Positions 52,332 through 62,665 of a DNA stretch of 64,000 bases are shown here, in pieces (the first letter of the stretch is position 1; every line of letters begins with the position of its first letter). The translations under genes were made by a program, and so were the position numbers. The notes under the pieces are model-generated. The model searched no databases. It saw only the letters and a program-made list of their open reading frames with translations, and was not told the origin of the DNA. Source of the DNA: Flavobacterium macrobrachii (GTDB lineage Bacteria > Bacteroidota > Bacteroidia > Flavobacteriales > Flavobacteriaceae); the NCBI RefSeq assembly GCF_014486675.1, contig NZ_JACTAC010000005.1, positions 1 through 64,000 on the forward strand, read 5' to 3'.

Positions 52332-53489
52332 GTGAAAAAAGCAATACTCTTATTCTTTTTAGTTTTTAGTTTCACTATTTCCGCTCAGGAAGTTGAGCAT
52401 ACTATTATTGTAAAAGATGCCGATACCAATAATCCTATTGAAGATGTTTCGGTATATATAACCAAAACAAAACAACTACTTCTCAGTAATTCTGAAGGAA
52501 AAGTGACTTTTGATTTAACTGGAATTTCAAACATTCAAGTATCGCATTCGTCTTATGTTACCGTTAATATTCGTTCCTCGGCATTATTGAAAACCGATAA
52601 CATCATTTATCTGAAGAATAACACCAAAGATTTGGATGAAATCATAGTTACCAAACAACATCCACAGAAAATTTTAAAAGCATTAGTTCAAAATTCCATC
52701 AAACAACTTACCGTTCCAGCGCGATTAAAAGTATATTCCAGAGAGTTTTTCAAGATGAACGGAACATATTCTTATTACAACGACGGATTGATGAATTTTC
52801 AAATCTTTGGCAGAGATAAAAACTTTAAAAGCAATATTTTAGTAGAGCAAAATCGTTCCATTGGCTTGATAAATGAAGAAATTGGTGGTGATGTTTTAGG
52901 TTATAATCTAAACAACATCATGGAGAATTATTACAATTTCAAATACTTAGAACCTATTCTTGTTGAAAGAGCAAAAAAAGACTATGAATTTGTGATAAAA
53001 GTCTATTCGGCTAACAATAATTACAACTTAATTTCAGCAACGCCATTAGACGAAGGCAAAGGATTGAAAGACGATTTTACGATAATTTATGATCCCAAAA
53101 AGAAATTAATCATCGAAGTAAGTTCCATCATTGCACCATCTAGTTTAACTCGTTCCAAAGAAAAAACAGCAGTTGGTTCCAAAAATATTTATAAGTCTAT
53201 TTTCAAAACTATTTACCGAACCGATACTCAAAACTATTATTTAGCTAGTTCTAAGGAAGAAATTGGTTTTGAACGAGTTGACAAAAATAATATTACAACG
53301 GATATTGAAGTTCGCAATTACTTTGTCACGACTAATTTTAGCAATCAAAATTACATTTATAAAGAAAGCGAAGTCTTTAAAGACAAAACACTTTATAACA
53401 AGAAAAACGTCATCCTTTCCGACTATTGGAACGTTTCTGGATTAGCCGCAACTGCTGAAGAAAAAGAAATAATTGATAAAATTGAATAG
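52332..53489 (+). CDS. CarboxypepD_reg-like secreted protein
   Basis: 385 residues starting at GTG, with signal peptide MKKAILLFFLVFSFTISAQ. Residues about 24-105 form a carboxypeptidase-regulatory-like beta-sandwich (KDADTNNPIEDVSVYITKT, GKVTFDLTGISNIQVSHSSY), common in outer-membrane proteins of Bacteroidota. The remainder (KILKALVQNSIKQL, YSYYNDGLMNFQIFGRD) is typical of DUF5686/TonB-plug-like neighbours but no barrel is seen. Function unknown. Likely periplasmic or surface exposed. Confidence 0.72.
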   Translation: MKKAILLFFLVFSFTISAQEVEHTIIVKDADTNNPIEDVSVYITKTKQLLLSNSEGKVTFDLTGISNIQVSHSSYVTVNIRSSALLKTDNIIYLKNNTKDLDEIIVTKQHPQKILKALVQNSIKQLTVPARLKVYSREFFKMNGTYSYYNDGLMNFQIFGRDKNFKSNILVEQNRSIGLINEEIGGDVLGYNLNNIMENYYNFKYLEPILVERAKKDYEFVIKVYSANNNYNLISATPLDEGKGLKDDFTIIYDPKKKLIIEVSSIIAPSSLTRSKEKTAVGSKNIYKSIFKTIYRTDTQNYYLASSKEEIGFERVDKNNITTDIEVRNYFVTTNFSNQNYIYKESEVFKDKTLYNKKNVILSDYWNVSGLAATAEEKEIIDKIE

Positions 53490-53559
53490 TATTTTGATTT
53501 TTTTATGCTTTTCAATTACTTAGAAGTATATTTGCAAACTTTTAAAAATTACTTCAAAA

Positions 53560-54654
53560 ATGAAAGCAGGAATTGTAGGATTACCAAACGTTGGAAAATC
53601 AACGCTATTTAATTGTTTATCAAATGCTAAAGCGCAAAGTGCTAACTTTCCGTTTTGTACCATCGAACCAAATATTGGCGTTGTAAACGTTCCCGATCCA
53701 AGAATAAATCGTTTAGAAGAATTAGTAAAACCAGAACGTGTTCAAATGGCAACCGTTGATATTGTTGACATTGCTGGTTTAGTAAAAGGCGCAAGTAAAG
53801 GCGAAGGTTTAGGAAATCAATTCCTTGCAAACATCCGCGAATGTAACGCAATTATTCACGTTTTACGTTGTTTTGATAACGACAATATTGTTCACGTTGA
53901 TGGCAATGTAAACCCAATTCGCGATAAAGAAACTATCGATATCGAGTTGCAATTAAAAGACTTAGAAACGGTTGAAAAACGTTTAGAAAAAGTAAATCGC
54001 GCTGCCAAAACAGGAAACAAAGAAGCACAAGTTGAGCAAGCATTATTAAATAGAATTAAAGAAGCTTTATTGCAAGCCAAATCAGCTCGAACCGTAATTC
54101 CGCAAAACCAAGATGAAGAAGTTTTGATGGAAGAATTTCAATTAATTACTACAAAACCAGTTTTATACGTTTGTAACGTAGATGAAGGTTCGGCAGCAAC
54201 GGGAAACAAATACGTTGACCAAGTTCGTGAATTAGTAAAAGACGAACAAGCCGAAGTAATTGTGCTTGCCGTTGGTACAGAAGCCGATATTACGGAATTG
54301 GAAACCTATGAAGAAAGACAAATGTTTTTAGAAGATTTAGGGTTAAAAGAACCTGGAAGTTCAGTTTTAATTCGTGCCGCATATAAATTATTAAAACTAC
54401 AAACTTATTTTACAGCTGGTGTTAAAGAAGTTCGCGCTTGGACAATCAATATTGGCGATACAGCACCAAAAGCTGCCGGAGTAATTCACACCGATTTTGA
54501 AAAAGGATTTATCCGTGCCGAAGTTATTGCTTTTGAAGATTATTCAACTTTAGGATCAGAAGCTAAATGCAAAGAAGCTGGAAAACTTCGCGTAGAAGGA
54601 AAAGAATACATCGTGAAAGATGGCGATGTGATGCATTTCCGTTTTAATGTGTAG
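53560..54654 (+). CDS. ychF: Redox-regulated ATPase YchF
   Basis: 364 residues, Obg-family P-loop ATPase. G1 GLPNVGKSTLFN, G3 DIAGLVKGASKGEGLGNQFL, central coiled-coil helices, and the C-terminal TGS domain (AWTINIGDTAPKAAGVIHTD, DFEKGFIRAEVI, KDGDVMHFRFNV). YchF hydrolyses ATP rather than GTP and modulates ribosome function and oxidative response. A TATATTTG box sits 26 bases upstream of the start. Short terminator follows. Confidence 0.95.
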   Translation: MKAGIVGLPNVGKSTLFNCLSNAKAQSANFPFCTIEPNIGVVNVPDPRINRLEELVKPERVQMATVDIVDIAGLVKGASKGEGLGNQFLANIRECNAIIHVLRCFDNDNIVHVDGNVNPIRDKETIDIELQLKDLETVEKRLEKVNRAAKTGNKEAQVEQALLNRIKEALLQAKSARTVIPQNQDEEVLMEEFQLITTKPVLYVCNVDEGSAATGNKYVDQVRELVKDEQAEVIVLAVGTEADITELETYEERQMFLEDLGLKEPGSSVLIRAAYKLLKLQTYFTAGVKEVRAWTINIGDTAPKAAGVIHTDFEKGFIRAEVIAFEDYSTLGSEAKCKEAGKLRVEGKEYIVKDGDVMHFRFNV

Positions 54655-54690
54655 TTGAGAGAAAAGAAAAAAGAATACAGAAAATAGATT

Positions 54691-54719
54691 AACCGCAGAA
54701 GAGATTTTGCGGTTTTTTT
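54691..54719 (+). terminator. Terminator after ychF
   Basis: AACCGCA/TGCGGTT stem followed by a run of seven T, 36 bases past the ychF stop. Confidence 0.75.
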
Positions 54720-54737
54720 GTTTAAAGTATTTTGGAA

Positions 54738-55710
54738 TTAAAAGTTATCCCAAAAATCCGGATCTTGTTGGTCTAAATCTAAATTTTCATTGTAATAATC
54801 ATTCTCTCTTTCGTATTCATAACTTGCTACTTCATGTTCGTTTAATAGGTCATTTAATTTATTTTCTTCATCCATTATTTTCACATGATAAAATGAGTTA
54901 GTACTATTTTCAACTTCAATAAAAAAATCTCTATTTTGATCAATCATTTTTGTGAAATCTTTTATTAGGTTTACGATAGGGTAATTTATCAAACCATCTT
55001 TATTAATTTGCATATCAACAACATTAATATAAAAACTTATAAAGTTTGAAATGTTTGCACTTTTGTAATAAAAATAGTTTATTAAAATGTTATTCAATTT
55101 TTCTTCATCTAATATTAAATAATTTGGATTATCTATTTTTTTATACATTTCATATAAATAAAGTAAGGAGTTATAATCCGTATAATTTTCTACAAAATTT
55201 TGATGAATGATTTGAATATATTTAATTCCATTACTTTTTTTAATTTTAGCACTTAAATACTTTAGAAAAGTATGTTCTTCTTGAAATTTAATGGTTTTTT
55301 CATAACTTATTTTTAAGTTATAATCATCTTCCAACTGATGTAAAGCGATGGTTTTTAGTAAATTTCCAAAAAAATCTTCATTAGATTTTAGATAAATATC
55401 TACATACTTTAAAGTCCAATGCTCATTATTATTTGTACAAAATAAACTAACAAAAGCTAATGAAAAAACTAGTTCGTCATCTTCTGTTCCGTTTAAATCT
55501 TTGAAAAAAAAAATCTTCTAACTCGGAATCAATTTGTTTACGATTTAAACAATTTATAAAAATTAAAGCTTTTTTGAAATATTCAGATGAATTAAGATAG
55601 TTTGTTTTTTTATAAAAATTCAAGCCAATCTCTAAATAATATCTACCCAAAGACTCAAAGTTTTTAGTTAAAATATAGTTATTTTCACGATAAGGATTTT
55701 TGTTTTTCAT
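54738..55710 (-). pseudogene. Hypothetical TPR-like gene with a homopolymer frameshift
   Basis: Reads from MKNKNPYRENNYILTKNFES (start 55710) to a run of ten A (55504-55513; ten T on the coding strand). There the frame shifts and hits a stop (KRNRR). If the run had nine bases, the frame would join to FFFKDLNGTEDDELVFSLAF and on to the end at 54738 (DQQDPDFWDNF), giving about 323 residues. The N-terminal part (GRYYLEIGLNFYKKTN, YFKKALIFINCL) resembles a TPR helix pair. No family named. The length of the run could be phase-variable or a sequencing artefact. Confidence 0.65.
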
Positions 55711-55912
55711 TTTTAAGAGATGATGTCCAAATCAAATGTAAATAAATTTTTATTGTAAAAAATAAAAGTTCAAATATATTCTAAGTAATTAACATAGTTT
55801 TTTTAATTTCGAGTACTTTTTTTGTCAATATCATTCTTAATAACTTCTTATTGCGCGTCTTTTAAAAACGCTCGTTTTCTACTATATTAGCAAAGAATCG
55901 ATAGTTTTTAAA

Positions 55913-57766
55913 ATGGCTCAAGAAACACAATATAACGAAGATAATATTCGTTCACTCGACTGGAAAGAACACATCCGAATGCGTCCAGGAATGTACATCG
56001 GAAAACTTGGCGACGGTTCTTCGCCCGACGATGGAATTTACATTCTTCTAAAGGAAGTAATGGACAACTGTATCGATGAATTTGTCATGGGTGCTGGAAA
56101 AGTGATTGAAGTAACCATCAAAGATAAAATGGTTACCGTTCGCGATTATGGCCGTGGAATTCCGCTAGGAAAAGTGGTTGACGTAGTTTCCAAAATGAAT
56201 ACTGGAGGAAAATACGACTCCAAAGCCTTTAAAAAATCGGTTGGTTTAAATGGTGTTGGTACCAAAGCTGTTAACGCGTTATCCAATTATTTCCGTGTAG
56301 AATCAGTTCGTGATAACCAACAAAAAGCTGCTGAATTTTCCGCTGGAAATCTTACTCTCGAAGAAGATATAACCGAATCAACTAAGCGAAAAGGAACCAA
56401 AGTTTCTTTCGTAGCCGATGAAACGATTTTCAAGAATTATAAATACCGAAATGAGTATATCATCAAAATGCTCAAAAATTACTGTTATTTAAATCGTGGT
56501 TTGACGATTTATTACAACGGTGAAAAATACGTTTCGGAGTTTGGTTTAAAAGATTTGTTGGAAGAAACCATTACTGAAGAAGACATGCAATATCCAATCA
56601 TTCATCTGGAAGGTGATGATATCGAAATTGCTTTGACACACAGTAAATCACAATATTCCGAAGAATACCATTCATTTGTCAACGGACAAAACACAACGCA
56701 AGGTGGAACGCATTTGGGTGCTTTTCGTGAAGCAATTGTAAAAACGATTAAAGAGTTTTACAACAAACCTTTTGAAGCTTCGGATATTCGTAAATCGATA
56801 GTTTCGGCGGTTTCCATAAAAGTGGAAGAACCTGTTTTTGAAAGTCAGACGAAAACGAAATTAGGTTCAACGGATGTAGGTCCAAATGGTCCAACAGTGC
56901 GAACGTTTGTAAACGATTTTATCAAAACCAAACTCGATAACTTTTTACATAAAAATCCCGAAACAGCCGATTTATTACTTCGTAAAATCCTTCAAGCCGA
57001 ACGCGAGCGAAAAGAATTATCGGGAATTAGAAAATTAGCCAAAGACCGAGCAAAAAAAGCCAGTCTTCACAATAAAAAACTACGCGATTGTCGAGTGCAT
57101 TTGACCGATGCTAAAAATCCACGAAGTTTAGAAAGTACACTTTTCATCACCGAAGGAGATTCGGCTTCGGGTTCGATTACTAAAAGTCGTGATGTGAATA
57201 CGCAAGCTGTTTTCAGTTTACGTGGAAAACCGTTGAATTCCTATGGAATGACGAAGAAAATTGTATATGAAAACGAAGAATTCAATTTGCTTCAAGCGGC
57301 TTTAGATATCGAAGAAGATATGGGCGATTTGCGTTATAACAATATCGTAATTGCAACTGATGCCGATGTTGACGGAATGCACATTCGCTTGTTGTTGATT
57401 ACGTTTTTCTTGCAGTTTTTCCCAGAATTAATTAAAGACGGACATTTATACATTTTGCAAACGCCATTATTCCGTGTGCGAAATAAAAAAGAAACGATTT
57501 ATTGCTACAGCGAACAAGAACGTATTGACGCTATCGAAAAATTAAAACCAAAACCCGAAATCACTCGATTTAAAGGTTTGGGAGAAATTTCACCCGATGA
57601 GTTCAAGCATTTCATTGGCGAAAGCATTCGATTGGATCCGGTTATGTTAGACAAAGCCACAAGTATTGAAACCTTACTGGAATTTTATATGGGTAAAAAC
57701 ACACCAGACCGACAAGATTTTATTATCAATAATTTGAAAGTGGAATTGGACGTGGTAGAAAAGTAA
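55913..57766 (+). CDS. parE: DNA topoisomerase IV subunit B
   Basis: 617 residues, type IIA topoisomerase ATPase subunit. GHKL ATP site with [21 protein letters not shown] and [19 protein letters not shown], then the transducer, then TOPRIM motifs [12 protein letters not shown] and [15 protein letters not shown]. Directly followed by the ParC partner (61-bp gap), which identifies it as ParE rather than GyrB. Decatenates daughter chromosomes. Confidence 0.92.
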   Translation: MAQETQYNEDNIRSLDWKEHIRMRPGMYIGKLGDGSSPDDGIYILLKEVMDNCIDEFVMGAGKVIEVTIKDKMVTVRDYGRGIPLGKVVDVVSKMNTGGKYDSKAFKKSVGLNGVGTKAVNALSNYFRVESVRDNQQKAAEFSAGNLTLEEDITESTKRKGTKVSFVADETIFKNYKYRNEYIIKMLKNYCYLNRGLTIYYNGEKYVSEFGLKDLLEETITEEDMQYPIIHLEGDDIEIALTHSKSQYSEEYHSFVNGQNTTQGGTHLGAFREAIVKTIKEFYNKPFEASDIRKSIVSAVSIKVEEPVFESQTKTKLGSTDVGPNGPTVRTFVNDFIKTKLDNFLHKNPETADLLLRKILQAERERKELSGIRKLAKDRAKKASLHNKKLRDCRVHLTDAKNPRSLESTLFITEGDSASGSITKSRDVNTQAVFSLRGKPLNSYGMTKKIVYENEEFNLLQAALDIEEDMGDLRYNNIVIATDADVDGMHIRLLLITFFLQFFPELIKDGHLYILQTPLFRVRNKKETIYCYSEQERIDAIEKLKPKPEITRFKGLGEISPDEFKHFIGESIRLDPVMLDKATSIETLLEFYMGKNTPDRQDFIINNLKVELDVVEK

Positions 57767-57815
57767 CCAGTTCACAGCTTACAGTTTTCAGTTTTTACTG
57801 TTAACTGTCAACCGT
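57767..57815. repeat. CAGTTCACAGCTTACAG-type spacer between parE and parC
   Basis: Short quasi-repeats (TTACAGTTTTCAGTTTTTACTG) similar to the spacer at 51800-51898. Confidence 0.5.
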
Positions 57816-57827
57816 AAACAACAAAAT

Positions 57828-60536
57828 ATGAAAGACGAAGAAGAAGATAACATCATTCCAAGCGACGACGAGAATAACGAGCCGATGGAAAATAACAATG
57901 AAAATGATTTTGATGAAGAAGTACGACTTTCTTCGGGCAGTCATTTTTATGAAAACGACGAAAATCCAGAAGACACCATTACCAAAGTTACAGGAATGTA
58001 CAAAGATTGGTTTTTGGATTATGCTTCCTATGTAATTTTGGAACGTGCTGTTCCGGCGATTGAAGACGGATTTAAACCGGTTCAACGTCGTATTATGCAT
58101 TCCATGAAAGAATTGGACGATGGTCGTTACAATAAAGTGGCAAACATTGTTGGACATACGATGCAATATCATCCACACGGTGATGCCAGTATTGGTGATG
58201 CGATGGTGCAAATCGGGCAGAAGGATTTGCTTATCGATATGCAAGGAAACTGGGGAAATATCCTAACTGGCGATAGCGCGGCAGCTTCACGTTATATCGA
58301 AGCACGTATTTCTAAATTTGGTCACGATGTTTTGTATTCGCCAAAAATTACACAATGGGGAGTTTCTTATGATGGTCGTCGTGCCGAACCAATCAATCTT
58401 CCGGTTAAATTTCCGTTGCTTTTAGCTCAAGGTGCCGAAGGTATTGCCGTTGGTTTATCGACTAAAGTTTTGCCTCATAATTTCAACGAACTGATTGATT
58501 CTTCTATAAAAATTCTGAAAGGAAAACCGTTTACCTTGTATCCCGATTTTCCAACTGCCGGAATTGCGGATGTTTCCAATTACAATGACGGAATGCGTGG
58601 CGGACGAGTTCGTGTTCGAGCCAAAATCAATCAATTAGACAAACAAACGTTGGTAATTACCCAAATTCCTTTTTCAACTAATACTTCAACTCTTATTGAT
58701 AGTATATTGAAAGCCAACGAAAAAGGAAAAATAAAAATTAAAAAGATTGAAGACAATACCGCTGCCGAAGTAGAGATTTTAATTCATCTTCCGCCAGGTG
58801 TTTCTCCCGATAAAACGATTGATGCATTGTATGCTTTCACAGCTTGTGAAACTTCGGTTGCGCCATTGGGTTGTGTGATTGAAAACCACAAACCGTTGTT
58901 TATTGGTGTTTCGGATATGTTGAAAATTTCGACTAATCGAACGGTTGATTTACTCAAACGTGAGTTGGAAATTCAATTGGACGAACTTGAAAATAAATGG
59001 CATTTTTCTACCTTGGAAAAAATCTTCATTCGTGAAGAAATGTATATCGATTTCAAATTGTATTCTGATAGAGAATCGCTTTATGAATACATGTACAATC
59101 GTTTCAAACCGTTCGCAAAATCGTTTGTTAGAGAAATTAACGACGACGATTTACAAAAATTGACACAAATTCCAATGATTCGTATTACGCGTTTCGATTC
59201 GGATAAAGCTGATGATGCCATTGCAAAATTGGAAGCCGAAATGGAAGAAGTGAAACATCATTTAGCCAATATAATTGATTTTGCGATTGATTTCTTCCAA
59301 AAACTGAAAGACAAATACGGTAAAGGTCGCGAACGCCAAACGGAACTACGAAATTTCGACACGATTGAAGCGACAAAAGTAGTATTGAGAAATACTAAGC
59401 TTTATGTAAACAAAGAAGAAGGTTTTTTTGGAACAGGTTTAAAGAAAGACGAATACGTTGCCGATTGTTCTGATATTGATGATGTGATTGTGTTTTTGCG
59501 TGACGGAAAAATGATGGTTTCCAAAGTAGATGATAAAAAATTCGTTGGAAAAGACATTATTCACATTGCGGTTTTTGATAAAAACGATAAACGAACGATT
59601 TACAATATGATTTATCGTGATGGTAAAAATGGTTCGGCGTTTATCAAACGTTTCAATGTTTCGGGAGTTACTCGAGATAAATTTTATGATTTAACGCAGG
59701 AAAAAGCAGGTTCGCAAGTGCTTTATTTTTCGGATAATCCAAATGGTGAAGCAGAAGTTGTCACTATCTTACTGCGTCAAGTAGGAAGCGTGAAAAAACT
59801 AAAATGGGATGTCGATTTTTCTGATATTGCTATTAAAGGAAGAGCTTCAAGAGGAAATACAGTTACTAAATATCCAATTAAGAAAATTGAACTGAAGGAA
59901 AAAGGAATTTCCACGTTGCGACCAAGAAAAGTGTGGTTTGACGATACCGTTCAACGATTGAATGTAGATGGACGAGGCGAATTATTGGGCGAATTCAGAC
60001 CAAATGATCGTTTGCTATTAATTAATCAATCGGGGAAATTGAAAACGATTATTCCAGAATTGACTACGCATTTTGATGAAGACATTGTCGTAATGGAAAA
60101 ATGGAATCCAAAGAAACCAATTTCAGCCATTTATTATGATGGTGAAAAAGAACGTTATTTCATCAAACGCTTTTTGATTGAAAACGAAAACAAAGAAGAA
60201 ATCTTTATTACGGAACACGAAAAATCTCAATTAGAAATCGTTTCTACCGATTGGCGACCAGTTGCCGAAATTGTTTTTGCTAAAGTAAAAGGTGTTCAAA
60301 AAGAAAATCAAACTATTGATTTGGAACAATTTATTGCGATTAAAGGAATTAAAGCTTTAGGTAATCAATTGACTGCGGATAAACTAAAACAAGTAAATTT
60401 ATTAGAGCCATTACCTTTTGAAGAACCAGAAGAAGTTCAACCGGAACAAATGGAAATAACAGATGAAACTACTATTTCAGAAGATATTCAAACGGAAACT
60501 GATGATGATGGTCAGATAACGTTGAGTTTGGAGTAA
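57828..60536 (+). CDS. parC: DNA topoisomerase IV subunit A
   Basis: 902 residues. The winged-helix/tower DNA-cleavage core includes ERAVPAIEDGFKPVQRRI, GDASIGDAMVQIGQ, and the catalytic Tyr in SAAASRYIEARIS (around residue 150). Coiled-coil gate follows, then a C-terminal beta-pinwheel (FDDTVQRLNVDGRGELLGEF-type repeats) and an acidic tail TDDDGQITLSLE. The N-terminus is acidic (DEEEDNIIPSDDENNEP). Pairs with ParE upstream; quinolone-resistance positions lie around HPHGDASIGD. Confidence 0.93.
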   Translation: MKDEEEDNIIPSDDENNEPMENNNENDFDEEVRLSSGSHFYENDENPEDTITKVTGMYKDWFLDYASYVILERAVPAIEDGFKPVQRRIMHSMKELDDGRYNKVANIVGHTMQYHPHGDASIGDAMVQIGQKDLLIDMQGNWGNILTGDSAAASRYIEARISKFGHDVLYSPKITQWGVSYDGRRAEPINLPVKFPLLLAQGAEGIAVGLSTKVLPHNFNELIDSSIKILKGKPFTLYPDFPTAGIADVSNYNDGMRGGRVRVRAKINQLDKQTLVITQIPFSTNTSTLIDSILKANEKGKIKIKKIEDNTAAEVEILIHLPPGVSPDKTIDALYAFTACETSVAPLGCVIENHKPLFIGVSDMLKISTNRTVDLLKRELEIQLDELENKWHFSTLEKIFIREEMYIDFKLYSDRESLYEYMYNRFKPFAKSFVREINDDDLQKLTQIPMIRITRFDSDKADDAIAKLEAEMEEVKHHLANIIDFAIDFFQKLKDKYGKGRERQTELRNFDTIEATKVVLRNTKLYVNKEEGFFGTGLKKDEYVADCSDIDDVIVFLRDGKMMVSKVDDKKFVGKDIIHIAVFDKNDKRTIYNMIYRDGKNGSAFIKRFNVSGVTRDKFYDLTQEKAGSQVLYFSDNPNGEAEVVTILLRQVGSVKKLKWDVDFSDIAIKGRASRGNTVTKYPIKKIELKEKGISTLRPRKVWFDDTVQRLNVDGRGELLGEFRPNDRLLLINQSGKLKTIIPELTTHFDEDIVVMEKWNPKKPISAIYYDGEKERYFIKRFLIENENKEEIFITEHEKSQLEIVSTDWRPVAEIVFAKVKGVQKENQTIDLEQFIAIKGIKALGNQLTADKLKQVNLLEPLPFEEPEEVQPEQMEITDETTISEDIQTETDDDGQITLSLE

Positions 60537-60612
60537 AATTTAAAATATTAGATTTTAGATATAAAATATTTTATTCCCAATTGTAATCAAACAATTAAAT
60601 CGTCAATCTTCT

Positions 60613-60686
60613 AGCCCCGATTGAAGAGAAAATAAAAAACCTTTCTGGTGTTCAGAAAGGTTTTTTATTGTAACGAAAAGCGGGAA
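60613..60686 (+). repeat. REP-like element, AGCCCCGAT...AAAAGCGGGA family, copy 2
   Basis: AGCCCCGATTGAAGAGAAA at the left and AACGAAAAGCGGGAATT at the right. The loop is a strong terminator hairpin AAAAAACCTTTCTG/CAGAAAGGTTTTTT (60634-60666). Similar ends to the element at 18712-18815, in opposite orientation. Lies 77 bases after parC. Confidence 0.65.
60634..60666 (+). terminator. Terminator after parC, inside the REP-like element
   Basis: Perfect 14-base stem with a 5-base loop; bidirectional A/T tracts. It separates parC from the convergent lipoprotein gene. Confidence 0.85.
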
Positions 60687-60732
60687 TTGCATTTACTGAT
60701 AAATCCCGAGCGGTTCGCTTCTAATTTTTAAA

Positions 60733-61104
60733 TTATTCGATTTTTGTTACCGTTCCGCGTTGTTTTTTGGCATCGCCAACAAAAGCATATTCAAAGGTGT
60801 ATTTTTTACCTTCGGTAAACAGGATTTTCATGCTGATGGCTTTTTTTTCTTGCATGGTTTTTGGATTCAGTTTTTGCAATACAAATTCACAGTCGTTTAC
60901 CCAGCGAACCGAAGCGGTATCTGTTTTTCCGTCATAGGTTTCGATTTGTAAATCGGCTGTTCTGGTAAAAATTGAAGTATGTTTTTTACCATCGATTTCC
61001 TGAGAGAATTCAAATTTTCCGGTTTTGAAATCGGCACATTTTCGTTCTTGTTCGTAACACGAAATCATCAAAAAATAGAGTAGAAGTAGTGCTGTTTTTT
61101 TCAT
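60733..61104 (-). CDS. Small lipoprotein, unknown
   Basis: 123 residues with a lipoprotein signal MKKTALLLLYFLMISC. The mature part is beta-rich: FKTGKFEFSQEIDGKKHTSI, TRTADLQIETYDGK, VRWVNDCEFVLQKLNPKT, ILFTEGKKYTFEYAFVGD. In databases, flavobacterial homologues after parC have sometimes been labelled DNA topoisomerase IV, probably by neighbourhood; no such function is supported here. Convergent with parC. Confidence 0.65.
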   Translation of the reverse strand: MKKTALLLLYFLMISCYEQERKCADFKTGKFEFSQEIDGKKHTSIFTRTADLQIETYDGKTDTASVRWVNDCEFVLQKLNPKTMQEKKAISMKILFTEGKKYTFEYAFVGDAKKQRGTVTKIE

Positions 61105-61152
61105 AGTTTTATTTTAGGTACAAATTTCACGAATTATTTTCTGGTATTTTGA

Positions 61153-61380
61153 TTATTTATCTCCATCAAAAAAAGCATCGGTTATGGTTTTTATTCCTTT
61201 GAAAGCAAAAAACACCGAAGTGATACAAAGTATAATTCCAATGGCTAAAACCAAGTAATGCCAGTTGGTATGTTGGTTCATAAAGGCGTTGTAAATTACG
61301 CTTGGTCCAAGAAACATCAACGGTAATGAACCCGCAAGATATTTTACGCCTTTGGCTAGCATGTCTCTATTTGTTGGCAT
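61153..61380 (-). CDS. DUF6095 family small membrane protein
   Basis: 75 residues from the ATG at 61380 (PTNRDMLAKGVKYLAGSLPL). A longer frame starts at 61410, but those ten residues come from the inverted-repeat element. Two membrane segments (LAGSLPLMFLGPSVIYNAFM, YLVLAIGIILCITSVFFAFK) and a C-terminal KGIKTITDAFFDGDK, as in DUF6095. Function unknown. Downstream of murQ on the same strand, separated by repeat DNA. Confidence 0.7.
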   Translation of the reverse strand: MPTNRDMLAKGVKYLAGSLPLMFLGPSVIYNAFMNQHTNWHYLVLAIGIILCITSVFFAFKGIKTITDAFFDGDK

Positions 61381-61396
61381 GTTTTTTATTTTTTTT

Positions 61397-61503
61397 ACCA
61401 AATAAGACATTTAAGTTCACATAAGTATGTTTTTAAAAAACTTAAATTATTCAGTATGAATTTCATATGAAATCTTACACGACCTTATATGACTTATATG
61501 GTT
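61397..61503. repeat. Inverted-repeat element, ACCATATAAG family, copy 2
   Basis: Left arm ACCAAATAAGACATTTAAGT (61397-61416) and right arm ending CTTATATGGT (to 61503) are imperfect complements; inner blocks CACATAAG and TTCATATGAA are shared in type with copy 1 at 29541-29613. Located between murQ and DUF6095. Confidence 0.6.
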
Positions 61504-62315
61504 TATTTATTATAATTCTCAACTGCTTTTCTAACGCTACCAAATTCTTTCAACAATTCAGCCGCTTTTTCATAATCTACTGGAATTTCACTCATAATCA
61601 TTTTCACACCACGATCGACTAATTTGTCGTTACTCAACTGCATATCAACCATTTTGTTGCCTTTTACTTTTCCGAGTTGTATCATCGTTGCCGTTGAAAT
61701 CATGTTCAAAACTAATTTTTGAGCAGTTCCGGCTTTCATTCTTGAACTTCCTGTTACGAATTCTGGACCAACAACAACGACTACAGGAAATTGTGCTGTT
61801 AAAGCCAATGGACTTCCATCATTACAAGTAATACAACCTGTGGTGATATTTTGCTCATTGCATTTTTCCAAACCGCCAATAACATAAGGAGTTGTTCCCG
61901 AAGCAGCAATTCCAATCACAACATCGTTTTCACTAATGTTTTCGTTTTCTAAATCAATCCAGGCTTGTTCACGATTGTCTTCGGCGTTTTCTACAGCGCG
62001 ACGAATGGCTTTGTCACCGCCAGCGATAATTCCGTTGACTAAATTGAATGGAACACCAAACGTTGGCGGACATTCCGAAGCATCAACAATGCCCAATCTT
62101 CCTGAAGTTCCGGCGCCAATGTAGAATAATCTGCCGCCAAGTTTTAGCTTTTCGACTACTTTAGTAACTAAATTTTCAATTTGTGGTAATGCTTTTTCCA
62201 CGGCAAGCGGAACTGTTTTGTCTTCGTTATTAATATTCGTCAATAAATCAATAACCGACATAGTTTCTAAACTGTCGTAATGCGAAGATTGTTCAGTGGT
62301 TTTGGTGAAGTTCAT
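61503..62315 (-). CDS. murQ: N-acetylmuramic acid 6-phosphate etherase
   Basis: 270 residues from the ATG at 62315 (frame extends 8 codons into the preceding PIN-like gene). SIS-domain lyase: GAGTSGRLGIVDASECPPTFG, AGGDKAIRRAVENAEDN with catalytic Glu, VIGIAASGTTPYVIGGL, and SSRMKAGTAQKLVLNM. Cleaves the lactyl ether of MurNAc-6-phosphate to GlcNAc-6-phosphate and lactate in cell-wall recycling. Works in the same pathway direction as the sugar kinase at 44.6 kb. Confidence 0.93.
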   Translation of the reverse strand: MNFTKTTEQSSHYDSLETMSVIDLLTNINNEDKTVPLAVEKALPQIENLVTKVVEKLKLGGRLFYIGAGTSGRLGIVDASECPPTFGVPFNLVNGIIAGGDKAIRRAVENAEDNREQAWIDLENENISENDVVIGIAASGTTPYVIGGLEKCNEQNITTGCITCNDGSPLALTAQFPVVVVVGPEFVTGSSRMKAGTAQKLVLNMISTATMIQLGKVKGNKMVDMQLSNDKLVDRGVKMIMSEIPVDYEKAAELLKEFGSVRKAVENYNK

Positions 62316-62322
62316 TGTTTTT

Positions 62323-62664
62323 TTAATAAATACTTTCAATATGATCTTCTTTGGCTATGATAAATCTACAATTTTGAATTTCTCTTTCAATAATTGTCCA
62401 ATTGGAATTAAAATAGGCGTGAAGTTGTTTTAAGGAACAATTCCCAATTTTGAAATAAACTATTTTTGGAAATGTATCTGATAAAAGAAATTTTGAATAA
62501 AAATCGGTATCTTTTGTTAAGATGATTAAATTATTTTTTAAAGCATAATTCCAAATTTCAGTATCAGTCATTTGCAAATTGATATCGGCTACAAAAATGA
62601 AATTATTGTGATTAAAAAAACTGAAGTTTTTAGGCAAATTAACATCTACTAGAAACAAACTCAT
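62323..62664 (-). CDS. DUF5615 family PIN-like toxin
   Basis: 113 residues of PIN-like fold: MSLFLVDVNLPKN (Asp at position 7), DTEIWNYALKNNLIILTKDTDF with two acidic active-site positions, and a short C-terminus. The family pairs with DUF433 antitoxins; the gene directly upstream is DUF433 (1-base gap). Likely ribonuclease toxin of a type II module, although toxicity is not shown. Located between ZIP and murQ, and it overlaps the longest murQ frame. Confidence 0.85.
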   Translation of the reverse strand: MSLFLVDVNLPKNFSFFNHNNFIFVADINLQMTDTEIWNYALKNNLIILTKDTDFYSKFLLSDTFPKIVYFKIGNCSLKQLHAYFNSNWTIIEREIQNCRFIIAKEDHIESIY

Positions 62665-62665
62665 T

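Noticed and set aside
57801-58244. 147-residue minus-strand frame
   Set aside because: Shadow of parC; composition is His/Ile-rich without family features.
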